This document shows positions 1-8,956 of a stretch of 64,000 nucleotides of DNA, piece after piece. The position numbers were made by a program, and so were the translations under genes. The notes beneath the pieces were generated by a model. It worked only from the letters and a program-made list of their open reading frames with translations. It searched no databases and was not told where the DNA came from. This DNA is from an uncultured Prevotellaceae bacterium. Its GTDB lineage: Bacteria > Bacteroidota > Bacteroidia > Bacteroidales > Bacteroidaceae. Within the stretch, counting starts at the first letter, position 1, and every line of letters begins with the position of its first letter. The DNA is taken from contig CACYPF010000003.1 in the NCBI GenBank assembly GCA_902776195.1, positions 142,702 through 206,701 of the forward strand. The letters run 5' to 3'.

Positions 1-209
1 CCACAACTGTTGCCAATCAAGAGGTCAGGCTTCTCACTGTCAATCAGTCCACGAATAAAACTGACAGCTTCTTTCGGGTGCATCGGCAAGTCAGGCGTGA
101 TAACATCCGCTTCACCCTCAAAAGCCTCTTTCAATGCAACAGCTGGTACGCACTGGCCACTGGCATAGAAACCGTGAAGGAACAGAATCTTCTTCATAAA
201 TTCGTTCAT
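1..209 (-). CDS. Alpha/beta-fold esterase, YqiA/YcfP-like (partial)
   Basis: N-terminal 69 residues of a gene whose C-terminus lies beyond the left edge. The start reads MNEFMKKILFLHGFYASGQ; the hydrophobic strand plus LHGF is the oxyanion-hole region of an alpha/beta hydrolase, and the segment ends at LLIGNSCG, the position of the nucleophile elbow (GNSxG, Ser nucleophile). The early nucleophile (around residue 67) suits the small YqiA/UPF0227 hydrolases rather than long lipases. A second in-frame ATG at 197 is equally possible as the start. The substrate cannot be told from this fragment. Confidence 0.75.
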   Translation of the reverse strand, partial: MNEFMKKILFLHGFYASGQCVPAVALKEAFEGEADVITPDLPMHPKEAVSFIRGLIDSEKPDLLIGNSC

Positions 210-269
210 CGTTTCTCTTAAACTTTGTTTAATTGAGGACAAAGTTACTTATTTCTGCCCGATTTTGAC

Positions 270-277
270 TACTTTTG
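270..277 (+). promoter_or_regulatory. Bacteroidetes -7 promoter element TACTTTTG
   Basis: TACTTTTG fits the TAnnTTTG -7 consensus and lies 33 bp before the ATG of the YjbQ-type gene. The TTG inside this box is in frame with that gene, but it is promoter sequence, so it is not used as the start codon. Confidence 0.7.
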
Positions 278-310
278 CGTCAACAATTAGGAACATTTAT
301 CAAAAAGCGA

Positions 311-724
311 ATGATTCAGCAAGTAGAAATAACACTTATTCCCAAGTCAAGAGGCTTTCATCTGGTAACGAGCGAGATAATGCGTCAGTTGCCAGAACTG
401 CCTAAGACTGGTATCCTCAACATATTCTGTAAGCATACGAGTTGTGGACTGAGCATCAATGAGAACGCTGACCCTGATGTTCGTGTAGACATGGAAACCA
501 TCTTCAACCATCTTGTTCCAGAAAATCGTCCTGAGTACGAGCATACTCTGGAGGGTGCTGATGATATGCCAGCACATGCAAAGTCAACCCTGAGTGGTGT
601 AAGCCTGACTATCCCTATTACCGACGGTCACCTGAACATGGGGACATGGCAGGGAATCTATTTCTGTGAATACCGCAATTATGGGGGGGCAAGAAAACTA
701 GTAGTAACGATAATAGGAGAATAA
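311..724 (+). CDS. YjbQ family (UPF0047) protein
   Basis: A 137-aa cytosolic protein of the YjbQ/UPF0047 family. Family hallmarks are visible: the strand HTSCGLSINENADPDV near residues 42-57, the acidic/His region EGADDMPAHAKSTL (about 82-95), and GTWQGIYFCEYR (about 112-123). E. coli YjbQ has weak thiamine-phosphate synthase activity, but the physiological role of the family is unsettled. The length is full for the family. ATG 311 is chosen because the upstream in-frame TTG falls in the promoter box. The gene is monocistronic apart from a short nitroreductase remnant that begins 2 bp after its stop. Confidence 0.9.
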   Translation: MIQQVEITLIPKSRGFHLVTSEIMRQLPELPKTGILNIFCKHTSCGLSINENADPDVRVDMETIFNHLVPENRPEYEHTLEGADDMPAHAKSTLSGVSLTIPITDGHLNMGTWQGIYFCEYRNYGGARKLVVTIIGE

Positions 725-725
725 T

Positions 726-785
726 ATGAACCTTTTAGAGCTTATTAAGGAGAGATATAGTTGCGGAGTACAAGACTTTGGATAA
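726..785 (+). pseudogene. Nitroreductase N-terminal remnant
   Basis: Nineteen codons starting MNLLELIKERYSCG and closing at a TAA. The opening matches the first helix of the NAD(P)H nitroreductase family, which typically starts MxFLELxKxRYSxR and continues for about 170-200 residues. Nothing of the rest follows; convergent non-homologous sequence begins within 20 codons. Its position 2 bp after the yjbQ-like gene suggests a former second gene of that operon, removed by deletion. The match is short, so this is a suggestion rather than proof. Confidence 0.45.
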
Positions 786-816
786 TGGTTTGATGATGCC
801 CCCCTGGTGAGCTTCT

Positions 817-2001
817 TTATTTGTCTGACTCTACGCTACGGATACAACTCAACGCATTGAGCGTACGGGGATAGCCGATGAAGGGAAGGTTGGATGAGAT
901 GACAGCAATGAGTATGTCTTTATCGTTGCCTACGTGGAAGTTGCCTGCAATGTGCCCTTTCAACTGTGGCTCACAACCACCTTGGGCGGCAAGGAAACAG
1001 AAGGTAATCAGTTCACGCATTTTCAGATTGAGCCCCGTGCGAGTATAGTAGTCGCCAAAGCAGTTGTCGGCAAGCCATTTATTGATATGTCGGCTATCCT
1101 CGGGACCAGACTTCCAGAAGTCGCGCATCCCATCACCGAAGCAACCGACCTGGACCTTGGTGCCAGCCTCACGGCGGGTTTCCTTCGTGGTAGTCTGTTG
1201 CGAAGCCAATGGCAGGGCGATGCCGTGAGCAGTCAGAATCTCGTTGGTGGCTGTCAGGAACGGGCGGACACGCCCCATGCCCAGATATGCCGTAGCCTGA
1301 TAGACGATTTCCTTCACTTCAATAGGTGTCACGCCTTTGACGAGTGCTTCGGGCAGCAGTTCGCGGTATTCGTCGATGCCCTGACATCCTAAGAGCGTGG
1401 CAAGGTAGCAGATATAGCGGGTGTGGTCATCGAGGTGCGTCTTCACCTGTTCCACCACCTCATCGAAGGCAAAGTCATCGAAACGCTGCATGTATTCAGC
1501 ATCGGTCACACTGAGAAGGGTATTGCTGGCAGGCAGTTTATCATACTCTGCATCCGTGACAGGCTCCAGCCATTCGTTCGACGCACCTTCTTCAACCTTT
1601 GTCATATAGGTGATATGTTGCATCCATGAGTCTTTGGCAGCTCCGTGCCAGTGTTTCGCCTCGGCGGGGATGGCTACAACTACACCAGGATGCAGTGCTA
1701 CAGGCTTCTTGCCTTCCTCAACATACCAGCCGTGTCCAGCCACACACACGAGTACCTGCACCGACTTATGATGGATGTGCCAGTTGTTGCGGCATCGTGG
1801 TTCGAAGGTGACGTTCACTGGACCACCGTTCTCGGCATCGAGCGGAGCCAGATAACTATTACCGATGAAATACTTGGCGTAGGCGGTGTTCAGTTCGCCT
1901 TTCGGCCATACGTTAAAATCGACATTCTCTTTCATATTCTCTTGTGCGTTAATGTTCGACACTGCCAAGAGCAGTGCGATAATAGTGGTGATAATTCTCA
2001 T
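817..2001 (-). CDS. Secreted cupin / carboxymuconolactone decarboxylase-family protein
   Basis: A protein of about 394 aa with a signal peptide (MRIITTIIALLLAVSNINAQ). Order: a cupin domain (about 30-130) with the metal-binding run CRNNWHIHHK and a later HWH in EAKHWHGA, followed by two CMD (AhpD-like) alpha-helical repeats, the first around residues 165-265 and the second around 290-390. The second CMD repeat carries RELITFCFLAAQGGCEPQLKGH. The combination is common in Bacteroidales gene sets handling aromatic or quinone-like compounds; the exact substrate is unknown. ATG 2001 starts the signal peptide and overlaps the stop of the upstream amidohydrolase remnant by 4 bp (ATGA), so the two were translationally coupled. 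Confidence 0.85.
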   Translation of the reverse strand: MRIITTIIALLLAVSNINAQENMKENVDFNVWPKGELNTAYAKYFIGNSYLAPLDAENGGPVNVTFEPRCRNNWHIHHKSVQVLVCVAGHGWYVEEGKKPVALHPGVVVAIPAEAKHWHGAAKDSWMQHITYMTKVEEGASNEWLEPVTDAEYDKLPASNTLLSVTDAEYMQRFDDFAFDEVVEQVKTHLDDHTRYICYLATLLGCQGIDEYRELLPEALVKGVTPIEVKEIVYQATAYLGMGRVRPFLTATNEILTAHGIALPLASQQTTTKETRREAGTKVQVGCFGDGMRDFWKSGPEDSRHINKWLADNCFGDYYTRTGLNLKMRELITFCFLAAQGGCEPQLKGHIAGNFHVGNDKDILIAVISSNLPFIGYPRTLNALSCIRSVESDK

Positions 2002-2473
2002 TGTCTTGTCTGAAATAATAGTTGGGCATTCTTGCATAGGATCATTTCGCGGAATGGCGCAAGGTCCGTCTCAGTCGTGAGATACTGCTTCATGTGCTGG
2101 AGACTTTGTGTCAGCACTTGAGGAGCCACGTAGGGATAGTCTGAGCCATAAAGCAGATGGTCGGGCGTGGTGATGGTGAGCAGCATGCGGATAATCATGG
2201 GAGAGTGAGAACCGGCAAGGTCATAATAAAGGGCTGCGGAGCCGCCAATGTCAATACCGATGTCTGAACTCCTGCTTCGTCCATCCACTTCAGATGCCCC
2301 TCAGCATCGTACTTGGGTAAAGGAAAACCCTCGTCCATCAACCTGCCCTCACTTTCGAGAGTCGACAAGAACTCAGGGGTGATGAGGTGGCTATGCACAT
2401 CTATCACGCCCTGAGCCTCTATTTCAGTTGCAACCATCATAGACAGCAACAATAGCGGTAGTAAATTCTTCAT
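1998..2473 (-). pseudogene. Amidohydrolase-2 family pseudogene (internal deletion and frame change)
   Basis: The 5' part encodes a signal peptide followed by GVIDVHSHLITPEFLSTLE, the metal-binding HxH of amidohydrolase-2/ACMSD-type enzymes, up to VLTLAAPQPF. The frame then changes near 2225-2236 and the sequence resumes with YYDLAGSHSPMIIRMLLTI and PDHLLYGSDYPYV, the C-terminal metal Asp motif of the same family. About 160-180 residues normally lie between these motifs, so a deletion has joined both ends out of frame. It is the middle gene of a minus operon between an aldo/keto reductase and the cupin/CMD gene. Catalytic function is not possible as sequenced. Confidence 0.8.
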
Positions 2474-2486
2474 TCTTTACTTCCAA

Positions 2487-3422
2487 TTACTCCATCGAGT
2501 GTTCCCAGCCACCACGGGTGTCAATACCAGTAGCATCAGCGAGTTGTTCTAAACGTGCCACCTCCTCGGCTGTCAATTGAATCTTCTCTGCCTCGGCAGC
2601 CTCGATGACGTGACGCTCCTTTGTGGCTCCGATAATGGGCATTGTACCTTTGGCGATAGCCCATGCGATACCTATCTGCGAACAGCTCGCACCGTATTTC
2701 TTGCCGATGGCAGTCATCTCGTTGGTGAGTGCCTCCAGCTGTGGCAGTACGGGGTTGTACTTCTGTCCTCGGTCACTCTCCTCGGGCAGTGGGTTCTCCT
2801 TATTATATTTACCAGAGAGTGCACCCTGCTCCAGCACCATATATGCCCAGAACTCAATACCGTTCTCCTTGCAGTAATCCAGCACACCACCTTTTTCTGA
2901 TGAACGGTATAACAATGAGAAATGATTCTGTACGGCAGAGATCTTGAAGCCAGCCTCACCCAGAATCTCGTTGGCACGCTGAATCTCCTTGATGTTATGG
3001 TTTGACACACCTACACGCTTCACCTTGCCCGACTTGAGCAGGGGAATCAACCCGGGGGTCCAACGTTCTACGTCCATCGGATTGTGAATCCAGTAGATGT
3101 CAATATATGTACAGCCCATGCGCTCGATTGAGGCATCAGCCATCTTCTCCACATTATCATCGTAGAACTCCGCAATTTGTGGCGTGAATTTCGTTGAGAT
3201 CTGTACGTCCCCACGTTTATATTCTTTCGCCAGAGAACCGAGAATTTTCTCCGACTCGCCCATACCGTATGCCGTAGCGGTATCCCACAGGCTCAGCCCA
3301 GCCCTCATTGCCGCATCGAATACGGGCTTCAAGTTCTCCACATCGGTCTTGCTGCCGAATACCTTGTCTCCGCCAAATGCTCCTGCGCCCCATGCCCAAG
3401 TACCTAATGCAATTTTTGCCAT
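2487..3422 (-). CDS. Aldo/keto reductase
   Basis: A 311-aa NADPH-dependent aldo/keto reductase of the TIM-barrel superfamily. The catalytic tetrad is visible: Asp and Tyr in LWDTATAYGMGESE (about 45-58), Lys in ISTKFTP (about 78) and His in IYWIHNPMD (about 113). The NADP-binding end appears as GTMPIIGATKERHV. Substrate unknown. It is the first gene of a minus-strand operon with the amidohydrolase remnant (14-bp gap) and the cupin/CMD gene. A TAATTTTG box lies 29 bp upstream of the ATG. Confidence 0.92.
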   Translation of the reverse strand: MAKIALGTWAWGAGAFGGDKVFGSKTDVENLKPVFDAAMRAGLSLWDTATAYGMGESEKILGSLAKEYKRGDVQISTKFTPQIAEFYDDNVEKMADASIERMGCTYIDIYWIHNPMDVERWTPGLIPLLKSGKVKRVGVSNHNIKEIQRANEILGEAGFKISAVQNHFSLLYRSSEKGGVLDYCKENGIEFWAYMVLEQGALSGKYNKENPLPEESDRGQKYNPVLPQLEALTNEMTAIGKKYGASCSQIGIAWAIAKGTMPIIGATKERHVIEAAEAEKIQLTAEEVARLEQLADATGIDTRGGWEHSME

Positions 3423-3450
3423 AATTTCTTTTATTTTATTTTAGATGGTG

Positions 3451-3458
3451 CAAAATTA
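3451..3458 (-). promoter_or_regulatory. -7 promoter element TAATTTTG
   Basis: The minus-strand TAATTTTG box lies 29 bp before the aldo/keto reductase start and should drive the three-gene minus operon. Confidence 0.6.
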
Positions 3459-3608
3459 CAAAGAAACAGTAGAAGAGCCCCTATGCGTTTTACTGATAAA
3501 ATGACCAAAATTACGGATTCTCGATTTTTATTGCTCATGGTTTATTGGTTATGTTGCAATTTTAAATAAAATAATTGTAATGACCGGGTATTTTCCGATT
3601 TTTATGCT

Positions 3609-3616
3609 TACCTTTG
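3609..3616 (+). promoter_or_regulatory. -7 promoter element TACCTTTG
   Basis: A perfect TAnnTTTG box 22 bp before the ATG of exbB. It makes the upstream in-frame TTG at 3614 an unlikely start, because that codon lies inside the box. Confidence 0.75.
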
Positions 3617-3637
3617 CATCAAATTGAAAGAAAAAGG

Positions 3638-4459
3638 ATGAAAAAGTTAATAGTTTTTCTTGTCATGGTTTGTCTGACTGTATGTCTTCAGTCGGCAATG
3701 GCACAACCCAAGCAGCCTGCAGACTCTGTGGAATTAGTGGTAAATGACACGCTGGCAGCAGATTCTGCGATGGCATTGGTGGATGCAGACCTGAACGGTA
3801 TGGATGTCACAGAGGGCGGGGGACTGCATAAATTGTTGAAATCTAAGTTTATCGAAGGCTCTGCGGGCTTTATGTCCCTGGTGGCTCTCGCCCTGGTCAT
3901 CGGTCTTGCTTTCTGTATTGAGCGTATTATTTATCTGACGCTGTCGGAGATAAACGCCAAGAAACTGATGCAGGACATCGATGCCAAGTTGATGGAGAAT
4001 GACGTGGAGGGTGCCAAAGACCTCTGTCGTCAGACCCGTGGTCCTGTGGCAAGTATCTGTTATCAGGGCTTGTTGCATATCAAGGAACCCTTGGACCAGA
4101 TAGACCGTCAGCTGACGAATTATGGTACCGTGCAGATTTCCAACATGGAAAAGGGGTGTTCGTGGATTAAGTTGTTCATCGCTGTCGCTCCCTCTTTAGG
4201 ATTCTTAGGTACAGTCATCGGAATGGTGATGGCTTTCGACCAGATACAGACAGCAGGGGATATCAGTCCTACGATAGTCGCCTCAGGTATGAAGGTGGCA
4301 CTGATTACTACCATCTTTGGTATTATCGTTGCTTTGATCTTGCAGTTCTTCTATAACTATATTCTCTCAAAGATAGAACATCTGACCTCTCAGATGGAGG
4401 AGAGTGCGATTACTTTGATGGACTCTGTCACCAAGTATAAAGGAGCGAAGAATGGCTAA
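3638..4459 (+). CDS. exbB: ExbB/TolQ/MotA-family proton channel protein
   Basis: A 273-aa inner-membrane protein. It begins with a signal-like hydrophobic segment (MKKLIVFLVMVCLTVCLQ), then a low-complexity linker, a membrane helix (FMSLVALALVIGLAFCIERIIYL), a cytoplasmic loop, and the MotA/TolQ/ExbB core with two more helices (LFIAVAPSLGFLGTVIGMVMAF and MKVALITTIFGIIVALILQFF). ExbB pentamers with ExbD form the proton-driven motor energising TonB. The N-terminal extension before the first core helix is common in Bacteroidetes. First gene of a four-gene operon; its 3' end overlaps the next gene by 8 bp. Confidence 0.93.
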   Translation: MKKLIVFLVMVCLTVCLQSAMAQPKQPADSVELVVNDTLAADSAMALVDADLNGMDVTEGGGLHKLLKSKFIEGSAGFMSLVALALVIGLAFCIERIIYLTLSEINAKKLMQDIDAKLMENDVEGAKDLCRQTRGPVASICYQGLLHIKEPLDQIDRQLTNYGTVQISNMEKGCSWIKLFIAVAPSLGFLGTVIGMVMAFDQIQTAGDISPTIVASGMKVALITTIFGIIVALILQFFYNYILSKIEHLTSQMEESAITLMDSVTKYKGAKNG

Positions 4460-4832
4460 TATGGGTGGTTACATCTTGGCGGAAGTCATGCTATGGTTGA
4501 TGTATGCCATACTGCTTTTGGCATTGATAGCCGTTGTTGCATCGGCAGTACATTCCCTACGCCATCGCTATGACAGTATAGCAGCCAGCAATCGTGTACC
4601 TCGTAAGACTATCGCTTGGGGAGTGGCAGGGCTTACCGTCCTCTTGTTGTTAGTTGCATGCTTGGCTGGCTCCTCACAGCCATTACTGATCAATGGCATC
4701 AGTTATACCGACCGTTTCTGGTTGAAAGCAACTGACGGACTGATTGTATCGTCTCTTGTCTTGATTGTGATTGCCGCTTGTTTTGTTGTTTATGGCATGT
4801 CGGGTATCAATAGAAAACTAAAAGGTAAATAA
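4452..4832 (+). CDS. Small membrane protein of the ExbB-ExbD operon
   Basis: A 126-aa integral membrane protein I cannot assign to a characterised family. It has three hydrophobic helices, around residues 10-32 (YILAEVMLWLMYAILLLALI), 53-70 (AWGVAGLTVLLLLVACLA) and 96-115 (LIVSSLVLIVIAACFVVYGM). It sits between exbB (8-bp overlap) and exbD (1-bp gap), so it is made in step with the motor proteins and is probably an accessory subunit or assembly factor. That role is inferred from position only. Confidence 0.8.
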   Translation: MANMGGYILAEVMLWLMYAILLLALIAVVASAVHSLRHRYDSIAASNRVPRKTIAWGVAGLTVLLLLVACLAGSSQPLLINGISYTDRFWLKATDGLIVSSLVLIVIAACFVVYGMSGINRKLKGK

Positions 4833-4833
4833 T

Positions 4834-5352
4834 ATGTTCTTCCGTCGTCGTCAGAGAGAGATTCCAGAACTCAACACTACATCAACAGCCGACATCTCGT
4901 TCATGCTGTTGGTGTTCTTCTTGGTGACTTCCTCGATGGATACGGACAAAGGACTGTCACGTCAATTACCGCCGGTGGATGACCAGCCACAGAAGGAGAT
5001 AGATATCAGTCGCAGTAATGTGATGCAAATACGACTTGACAAGAACGACTCTTTGTGGATTGACGACAAAGCTGTGTCGTTCGCAGTCTTACAACAGCAG
5101 GTGGAATCGTTTGTCGCCAGTCGGCAGACAGAGCAGTATGTGGTGGGTGTCCAGACCGACCGTTCCACCAGTTATGCTGCCTATTTTGAGATGCAGAATA
5201 CGATTGTCGCTGCTTTTCATGCCATGAGAGAGAAGATGGCATTACAACGCTATGGACATGATTTCTCGCAGTGTACGCCAGAGGAGCGTGAGGTCATTGT
5301 TCGGCGTTTCCCTTTACGTATCAGTGAGGCACGACCAACCGTAGAAGAATGA
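4834..5352 (+). CDS. exbD: ExbD/TolR-family biopolymer transport protein (copy 1)
   Basis: A 172-aa protein with a short cytoplasmic arginine-rich tail (FFRRRQREIPELNTTS), one membrane helix with the essential ExbD-type Asp (TADISFMLLVFFLVTSSMDT; Asp at about residue 22) and a periplasmic domain with the IDISRSNVMQIRLDKND strand. It pairs with ExbB to couple proton flow to TonB-dependent outer-membrane transport. Two different ExbD proteins in tandem are typical of Bacteroidetes operons. Confidence 0.93.
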   Translation: MFFRRRQREIPELNTTSTADISFMLLVFFLVTSSMDTDKGLSRQLPPVDDQPQKEIDISRSNVMQIRLDKNDSLWIDDKAVSFAVLQQQVESFVASRQTEQYVVGVQTDRSTSYAAYFEMQNTIVAAFHAMREKMALQRYGHDFSQCTPEEREVIVRRFPLRISEARPTVEE

Positions 5353-5365
5353 GAGGATTGAAGTT

Positions 5366-5842
5366 ATGAGTCGTTTCCGTCGTCGATATAATCATGAAAT
5401 GCCTGGATTGAATCTTGCCTCAATGCCTGATTTGATCTTCACGGTTCTGTTTTTCTTTATGATAGTGACCCATATGCGTCAGACAGAGTTGAAAGTGCGT
5501 TATGTGGTACCTCAAGGTACGGAGTTGGAGAAAACAGGTTATAAAGGCAGTGTAGTGTATCTGTATATCGGACACCCTGTGGACGAGCAAGGGAGAGTGA
5601 TATCTGACGAGATACGCATCCAGGTGAACGACCATATCGTGTCAGTCCATGAGATACCGGGAGCTATTGCTGAGGCTCGTGACCGTATGTCAAGTGAGGA
5701 CAGGATGCGTATGACGGTCAGTGTCCATGTCGACCGTGATACGGACATGGGTGTTGTCAACGACGTGAAGCAGGCTTTGCGACAGGCAGGAGCCTTACAC
5801 ATCAATTACTCAGCGACAAATAAAGAGACAATAAAAAAGTAA
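5366..5842 (+). CDS. exbD: ExbD/TolR-family biopolymer transport protein (copy 2)
   Basis: A 158-aa second ExbD. It opens SRFRRRYNHEMPGLNLASMPDLIF, placing the conserved Asp at the start of the single membrane helix (LIFTVLFFFMIVTHM), followed by a periplasmic domain of about 110 residues. It lies 13 bp after the first exbD. The two paralogues differ considerably outside the helix, so they probably form a heteromeric stator rather than being redundant copies. Confidence 0.92.
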   Translation: MSRFRRRYNHEMPGLNLASMPDLIFTVLFFFMIVTHMRQTELKVRYVVPQGTELEKTGYKGSVVYLYIGHPVDEQGRVISDEIRIQVNDHIVSVHEIPGAIAEARDRMSSEDRMRMTVSVHVDRDTDMGVVNDVKQALRQAGALHINYSATNKETIKK

Positions 5843-5854
5843 AATATAAATATT

Positions 5855-6334
5855 ATGGCAGTACAGAAACTTGATCATTTAGATAAGAAGATTCTTCGTA
5901 TGATAGCAGATGATGCCCGTGTGCCCTTCTTGGAAGTGGCACGTGCCTGCAATGTCAGTGGGGCGGCGATTCATCAGCGTATCCAGAAGTTGACGAACCA
6001 GGGAATATTAAAGGGATCGCAGTTCGTGATTGATCCGGAGAAGATAGGCTATGAGACCTGTGCCTATATTGGACTGAACCTGAAGAACCCTGAAGATTTC
6101 GACAAGGTGGTTGCTGAGCTGCAGAAGATTCCTGAAGTGACGGAGTGCCATTACACCACTGGTAACTTCGATATGTTCATCAAGATCTATGCGATGAACA
6201 ACCATCACCTGTTGAATATCATCCATGACAAATTGCAACCGCTTGGTCTTTCCAGCAGTGAGACACTGATATCCTTCCACTCTGCCTTCAACAGGCAGTT
6301 GCCCGTGGTGGACGCTCCTATCTTGGAGGATTAG
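5855..6334 (+). CDS. Lrp/AsnC-family transcriptional regulator
   Basis: A 159-aa regulator with an N-terminal winged helix-turn-helix (LDKKILRMIADDARVPFLEVARA with ACNVSGAAIHQRIQKL as the recognition region, residues about 8-50) and a C-terminal RAM ligand-binding ferredoxin-like domain (about 65-150; VTECHYTTGNFDMFIKIYA). Full length for the family. It follows the second exbD by 12 bp in the same direction and may be co-transcribed; no separate promoter box is visible. Effector and targets are unknown, usually amino acids in this family. Confidence 0.92.
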   Translation: MAVQKLDHLDKKILRMIADDARVPFLEVARACNVSGAAIHQRIQKLTNQGILKGSQFVIDPEKIGYETCAYIGLNLKNPEDFDKVVAELQKIPEVTECHYTTGNFDMFIKIYAMNNHHLLNIIHDKLQPLGLSSSETLISFHSAFNRQLPVVDAPILED

Positions 6335-6337
6335 CCG

Positions 6338-6814
6338 TTAGCGGACGTAGTCGACAAAGGCGTATTCGAAAGCATGCTTCTCATCTTTCGGATGTGCCTC
6401 TTTCGTTTCCACCTTCCAGTCACTATAGTCAGGGAAGAAAGCATCAGCCTCCCTGGGCGTGTCGTCAATCTCCGTCAGACAGAGACGGTCGGCAAACTTA
6501 ATAGCCTGCTCGTAGACCCGTGCCCCACCTATTATATATATGTCCTCGTCAGACCGGCAACTCAGGAGTGCCTCCTCCAGTGTCGGGAATACCTCACAGC
6601 CAGGCAGTTCCTTGGTGGTACGGCTCAGCACCACATTCCTGCGGTTAGGCAGTGCTCCCTTGGGCAGACTCTCAAAGGTGTTACGCCCCATGATGATGGT
6701 ATGTCCCGTTGTCAACGCCTTGAAACGCTTCAGGTCGTTGGGCAACCAATACAATAGCTTATTCTCAAAACCGATGGCACGATTTTTTGCCACCGCTGCA
6801 ATAATAGTAATCAT
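6338..6814 (-). CDS. folA: Dihydrofolate reductase
   Basis: A 158-aa dihydrofolate reductase, NADPH-dependent, making tetrahydrofolate. Motifs: MITIIAAVAKNRAIGFENKLLYWLPNDLKRF, in which the Trp of the usual LPW loop is at YWLPND and Asp27-equivalent follows; GRNTFESLP; and IYIIGGARVYEQAI. It lies downstream of thyA, which consumes methylene-tetrahydrofolate and produces dihydrofolate, so the operon couples dTMP synthesis with folate recycling. The start codon follows a heptamer repeat immediately after the thyA stop. Confidence 0.96.
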   Translation of the reverse strand: MITIIAAVAKNRAIGFENKLLYWLPNDLKRFKALTTGHTIIMGRNTFESLPKGALPNRRNVVLSRTTKELPGCEVFPTLEEALLSCRSDEDIYIIGGARVYEQAIKFADRLCLTEIDDTPREADAFFPDYSDWKVETKEAHPKDEKHAFEYAFVDYVR

Positions 6815-6842
6815 AACTATGAACTAAGAACTATGAACTAAA
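6815..6842 (+). repeat. Heptamer tandem repeat (AACTAWG)4 at the thyA/folA junction
   Basis: Four 7-bp units AACTATG, AACTAAG, AACTATG and AACTAAA fill the 23-bp space between thyA and folA. They supply the thyA stop codon and abut the folA ATG. The same AACT-led 7-bp pattern occurs at 8545, 21985 and 51972. Confidence 0.85.
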
Positions 6843-7628
6843 CACTTACCTCCGCTTTAATATGTGGCCATGGGTCATAGCCCTCCAACTCAAAGTCCTC
6901 GAACTGGAAATCAAAAATATCCTTGACATCAGGATTGATCTTCATCGTAGGCAGTGGGCGAGGCTCACGGGTGAGCTGCAGCTTCGCCTGCTCGATATGG
7001 TTCAGGTAGAGATGCGTGTCACCAGTGGTATGGATGAAGTCACCTGCCTTCAGTCCTGTCACCTGTGCCATCATCTGCAACAGCAGGGCATACGATGCGA
7101 TGTTGAAGGGAACACCCAGGAAGGTGTCTGCCGACCGCTGGTAGAGTTGGAGCGATAAACGTCCGTCGGCAACATAGAACTGGAAGATGGTATGACAGGG
7201 GGGCAGTGCCATTTTGTTGACCTCAGCGACATTCCATGCCGACACGATCATACGGCGGGAGTCTGGATTCGTCTTCAACTGGTCGACCACATATTTGATC
7301 TGGTCGATGGTGCCACCGTCATAGTCAGGCCATGAGCGCCACTGATGTCCATAGACAGGACCCAGGTCGCCGTTCTCGTCAGCCCACTCGTCCCAGATAC
7401 TCACCTTATGGTCCTTGAGGTACTTGATGTTCGTGTCACCACGCAGGAACCAAAGCAGTTCGTAGATGATAGATTTCAAGTGCAGTTTCTTGGTCGTCAG
7501 TAGCGGAAAACCGTCTTCTAAGTTATAACGTGACTGTGTTCCGAAGATGCTGATGGTACCAGTACCTGTGCGGTCACCCTTTTGGGTGCCCTCCGTCAGG
7601 ATGCGGTTCAGTATGTCTAAATATTGTT

Positions 7629-7632
<4 letters not shown>
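6838..7632 (-). CDS. thyA: Thymidylate synthase
   Basis: A 264-aa thymidylate synthase converting dUMP and methylene-tetrahydrofolate to dTMP and dihydrofolate. Motifs: GDRTGTGT phosphate loop (about 19-26), the catalytic Cys in [14 protein letters not shown] (about 146), [20 protein letters not shown] (about 165-184), and [17 protein letters not shown]. Length matches the E. coli enzyme (264 aa). It overlaps the upstream rRNA methyltransferase gene by 4 bp (ATGA type) and precedes folA. Confidence 0.98.
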
Positions 7633-8864
<1,232 letters not shown>

Positions 8865-8872
8865 ATTGTTTG

Positions 8873-8880
8873 CAAAGATA
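8873..8880 (-). promoter_or_regulatory. -7 promoter element TATCTTTG
   Basis: The minus-strand box ends 9 bp before the ATG of the methyltransferase-thyA-folA operon, predicting a transcript start close to the start codon. Confidence 0.6.
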
Positions 8881-8894
8881 CAAACTTTTTTTCG

Positions 8895-8902
8895 TACTTT
8901 TG
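8895..8902 (+). promoter_or_regulatory. -7 promoter element TACTTTTG
   Basis: Plus-strand box 55 bp before the ATG at 8957, divergent from the minus-strand box at 8873-8880. It should drive the membrane protein-PspC-sigma factor operon. Confidence 0.65.
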
Positions 8903-8956
8903 CAACTAAATGTAATTAAGTATCGTCTAACGAGTAAACAAAATATTAAAATACAA

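Noticed and set aside
275-310. Extended start of the YjbQ-type protein at TTG 275
   Set aside because: The TTG is part of the TACTTTTG promoter box, and the extra residues do not belong to the family.
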